Assembly: GCF_013409985.1 (NCBI RefSeq)
Contig: NZ_JACCBY010000001.1
Location: 806,001-870,000 of the forward strand
Length of the DNA stretch: 64,000 nt
DNA from: Sphingomonas melonis
GTDB lineage: Bacteria; Pseudomonadota; Alphaproteobacteria; Sphingomonadales; Sphingomonadaceae
Direction of reading: 5' to 3'
A program made the translations under genes and the position numbers. The notes below the pieces were generated by a model. The model was not told where the DNA came from and made no database searches. It saw only the letters and a list, made by a program, of their open reading frames with translations. This document shows positions 61,872 to 64,000 of the stretch, one piece after another. Every line of letters begins with the position of its first letter. Within the stretch, counting starts at the first letter, position 1.

Positions 61872-62399
61872 ATGAACCTAAACGAGCTGCTGCCGAGCGG
61901 CGGGATCGAAGCACTAGCTAGCCAGCTAGGCATACCGCCCGAGCAGGCTCGCCGCGGAGCGGAAGCACTATTGCCCTCCGTTCTGGGCGGGATGGGTGAC
62001 AACTCGGCGCAGCTGGACAATCATGTCAACGCGCTCGGCGGCCCTGACCTGGCCAAGAATGTCGTCGGTAGCGAGCCTACCCAGGTCGAGCGGGGCAATC
62101 AGTTTCTCGGCGGCATCTTTGGATCGAAAGAGGTCAGTCGCGAGGTGGCTGGACATGCAGCGCAAAACAGCGGCCTTGATCCAGCACTTCTGAAGCAGAT
62201 GCTGCCAATCTTGGCGATGTTGGTTGCTGGACATCTCGCGGAACGTTCCGGCGGGCAGCAAGGTGGCTTAGGCGGGATCCTTGGATCTGTGCTTGGCGGA
62301 CTTGCCGGCACGGGGGTTGGGAGTGGACAGCTTGGCGGAGGCGCTCTCGGAGGTGGCCTCGGGGGCATCCTCGGAACGATACTTGGCGGGCGTCGCTAA
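61872..62399 (+). CDS. DUF937-family protein
   Basis: 175 residues. The family pattern is visible as LNELLPSGGIEALASQLGI, ALLPSVLGGM and LPILAMLVAGHLA. The C-terminal third is Gly-rich (GGLGGILGSVLGGLAG...), low-complexity. GGGAGG five bases before the ATG at 61872 chooses this start over the upstream ATG at 61827. Function unknown; no neighbour gene in the same direction. Confidence 0.8.
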   Translation: MNLNELLPSGGIEALASQLGIPPEQARRGAEALLPSVLGGMGDNSAQLDNHVNALGGPDLAKNVVGSEPTQVERGNQFLGGIFGSKEVSREVAGHAAQNSGLDPALLKQMLPILAMLVAGHLAERSGGQQGGLGGILGSVLGGLAGTGVGSGQLGGGALGGGLGGILGTILGGRR

Positions 62400-62642
62400 C
62401 TCAAGGCAGGGCCTGCGCCCCGGAATTAACCAACAATCCAGGTTCTCAAATGAGACCCACCTACCATTGAGAATGTGGCACAGATCGCGTAGCCGCGTGC
62501 TCCTGAGCCGGCTGGTCCCACCTGGCCGGGTAATCGGGGCCACCTGATGTCGCTTTACGGCGGCGCTGCGCGGATCCATTAGATCCGCTGAGCTGAACGT
62601 CCACATGTGGGTCATCCGGAACAATGATAAATTGCTCCGGGT

Positions 62643-63035
62643 TCAGTCATTCTGATCGCCGTCGTACGGCGCTCCCTGGGCCGATCGTCGTTTCTGCCAC
62701 GGCCAGCGCCCGTCTACCTCGACTTCGAGCGAGAAGCTTAGAAAGGTCCTGATCAGTACGATGCCAGCTAGGACGAGCAGGCTCTCGATCGTCGGCTCAA
62801 CCGCCACCGTGTTTATGATGTCCGCCGCGACCAGGAACTCCAATCCGAGCAGGATCGATTGGCCAAGACCCGAGCGAAAGTCGGCGACCAACGTCGCCCG
62901 GCTTCTCGCGCCTTTGACCAACCCGATCAGGAAGGCCGCGAGCGTTCCGAATGCGCCCACAACAATGATCGCCGTGCCAACAATCTCAACGGAGCTTGTC
63001 GCCAGGTGAATCCAGCCGCTTTCGCTCGTGATCAT
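62643..63035 (-). CDS. DUF1622 membrane protein
   Basis: 130 residues with three membrane helices (VEIVGTAIIVVGAFGTLAAFLIG, LLGLEFLVAADIINTVAV, LLVLAGIVLIRTFLSFSLEVE). The RSGLGQSILLGLEFLVAADI segment is the DUF1622 signature. Function unknown. The C-terminus is charged and cytosolic. Confidence 0.85.
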   Translation of the reverse strand: MITSESGWIHLATSSVEIVGTAIIVVGAFGTLAAFLIGLVKGARSRATLVADFRSGLGQSILLGLEFLVAADIINTVAVEPTIESLLVLAGIVLIRTFLSFSLEVEVDGRWPWQKRRSAQGAPYDGDQND

Positions 63036-63149
63036 GACGCTTCACGCCTCAATGGCAACGATCGCGAAAAATGCCGCGTGAGCTTAGTCATCGCAAGGGT
63101 CAACGAGGGTTCGAGATTGCCAGGGGGCGAGAGCTGCGATGTGACCGGG

Positions 63150-64000
63150 TCACGGCCCCTCGTCGCTGGCACGCGTCTCGACGCGTAGCGCCTTGCCGGC
63201 CTTGAAGCCTAGCGCCGCGCCGACGCGGTCGTCCCAGCCATAGGGATCGTTGCGCACGATCGGCTCGCCCGCGTCGTCGAACAGCACCGTTTGGTACAGC
63301 ATCCTCACCGGGATCTGTCTCGGCAACTTGACGAACCTCTCCTTGCCGGTGCTGTGCGCCTGATGCCATTGATCGGTCACGCCCTCGTCGCGCGCCAGTA
63401 TTTCGGCAAAGCCGAGCGCATCGTCGATGCGGACGCAACCGTGGCTGCGCTGCCGCTGGATCATCGCAAACAGCTGTTTGGCCGGCGTATCGTGTAGGTA
63501 GATCGCCTGATCGTTGAGCATGTCGAACTTGACGAGGCCGAGCGAATTCTTCGCTCCCGGCTGCTGCACCAGCCAGCCATCCTTGCGTGCGATGTTGTTG
63601 GCCCTGAGATAGGCAGCGCCCTTCGCCGCCGTCTCGCCCTCGATCGAGCGCGGGATCGTCCAGGTCGGGTTGGCAACCAGGCGGAAGATCGGAGAGCCGA
63701 GCTGCGGCGTCTCGCGGTCGGGTTCGCCCACCACGACCTTGCGGCTGTCGGCGATCTCGCCGTCGCGCCAGTAGGTCAATCGTGCCGCAGCGAGATTGAC
63801 GTCGATCCGTGTCGCGGGCGGGGTCCGCTCGAGCCAGCGCAGCCGCTCCATCGCGATCGCAACCGCGCGCGCGCGATCGATATCGGACATGTTGAGGATC
63901 GCGAGTGCCGCGCTGCCGATAACGCCATCGGGCTTCATGCCATAATCGGCCTGCATCTCCTGCACCGCCTTAACTATAGCGGGCGTATAGCGACTGCCCT
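63150..64000 (-). CDS. L,D-transpeptidase (YkuD/YcbB type), cut at the window edge
   Basis: At least 283 residues. The catalytic Cys lies in SHGCVRID, and a peptidoglycan-binding-like segment (VKAVQEMQADYGMKPDGVIG) precedes it, so the protein joins or modifies peptidoglycan in the periplasm. The frame is open to base 64000, so the start and signal peptide lie outside the window. The Met at 63965 is internal. Ends 3' at 63150. Confidence 0.85.
   Translation of the reverse strand, partial: GSRYTPAIVKAVQEMQADYGMKPDGVIGSAALAILNMSDIDRARAVAIAMERLRWLERTPPATRIDVNLAAARLTYWRDGEIADSRKVVVGEPDRETPQLGSPIFRLVANPTWTIPRSIEGETAAKGAAYLRANNIARKDGWLVQQPGAKNSLGLVKFDMLNDQAIYLHDTPAKQLFAMIQRQRSHGCVRIDDALGFAEILARDEGVTDQWHQAHSTGKERFVKLPRQIPVRMLYQTVLFDDAGEPIVRNDPYGWDDRVGAALGFKAGKALRVETRASDEGP

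Noticed and set aside
61723..61914. Minus-strand frame before the DUF937 gene
   Set aside because: No binding site or family likeness, and it overlaps the well-supported DUF937 start.
1..64000. CRISPR array
   Set aside because: No regularly spaced short repeats were seen; the only repeats are the scattered two-part units and the large duplicated module.

Overview
The window reads as GC-rich alphaproteobacterial DNA, most likely a sphingomonad (Sphingomonas or a close relative). Pointers are a CC0125/CC1285-type lipoprotein, a MucR-type regulator without the usual zinc-finger cysteine, Tad pilus genes, DUF3606/DUF72 genes beside LigD-type ligases, and a family of decayed intergenic repeats of the GAATGACCGC...TGGGTC type. 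I see no rRNA, tRNA or CRISPR array. Many genes overlap their neighbour by four bases (ATGA or GTGA), and I used this to choose several starts.

Layout. 0.3-3.5 kb: three Tad/TadG-like pilus genes. 4.0-6.9 kb: a compact three-gene operon, photoactive yellow protein (PYP) - PAS-GGDEF cyclase - short 4-coumarate:CoA-ligase-like enzyme. It looks like a light sensor, its signalling partner and its chromophore-activating enzyme; no tyrosine ammonia-lyase is present. 7.3-25.7 kb: a conflict/defence island. It holds a CD-NTase with a SLATT membrane protein, a second SLATT protein with a minimal nucleotidyltransferase and an unknown helical protein, a divergent OLD-like ATPase-TOPRIM protein, a secreted DRGH nuclease operon, a DUF2235 hydrolase, a divergent HEPN-like/RES pair, a 1265-residue SIR2 protein, and a secreted protein with a metallopeptidase. 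25.9-32.1 kb: accessory and decaying genes (start-less GFA gene, MBL hydrolase, pRiA4b ORF-3 remnant next to a frameshifted IS3 element, TetX-like monooxygenase, serine hydrolase).

32.3-40.7 kb: a GH1-RmlD fusion divergent from a glycosyltransferase-UDP-galactopyranose mutase fusion, then receiver-type proteins, a lipoprotein, manganese catalase and a MucR-type regulator. 41.0-44.4 kb and 52.2-56.8 kb: two direct copies of a DNA-repair module (xth, ligD, DUF3606, DUF72, ATP-dependent DNA ligase). Each copy is damaged differently. Copy A has lost the LigD polymerase domain and the 5' half of ligD. Copy B has a truncated xth, and its DNA ligase carries Glu in place of the nucleophilic lysine. 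Between the copies lie a frameshifted patatin gene, an SDR, HxlR/azoreductase/extradiol dioxygenase genes, a DUF7010 protein and a divergent EamA/Lrp pair.

57-64 kb: ordinary genes (SelO, phytase-like esterase, M48 lipoprotein protease, DUF937, DUF1622) and an L,D-transpeptidase cut by the window edge. All function assignments are from reading motifs and family resemblance; no database search was run.
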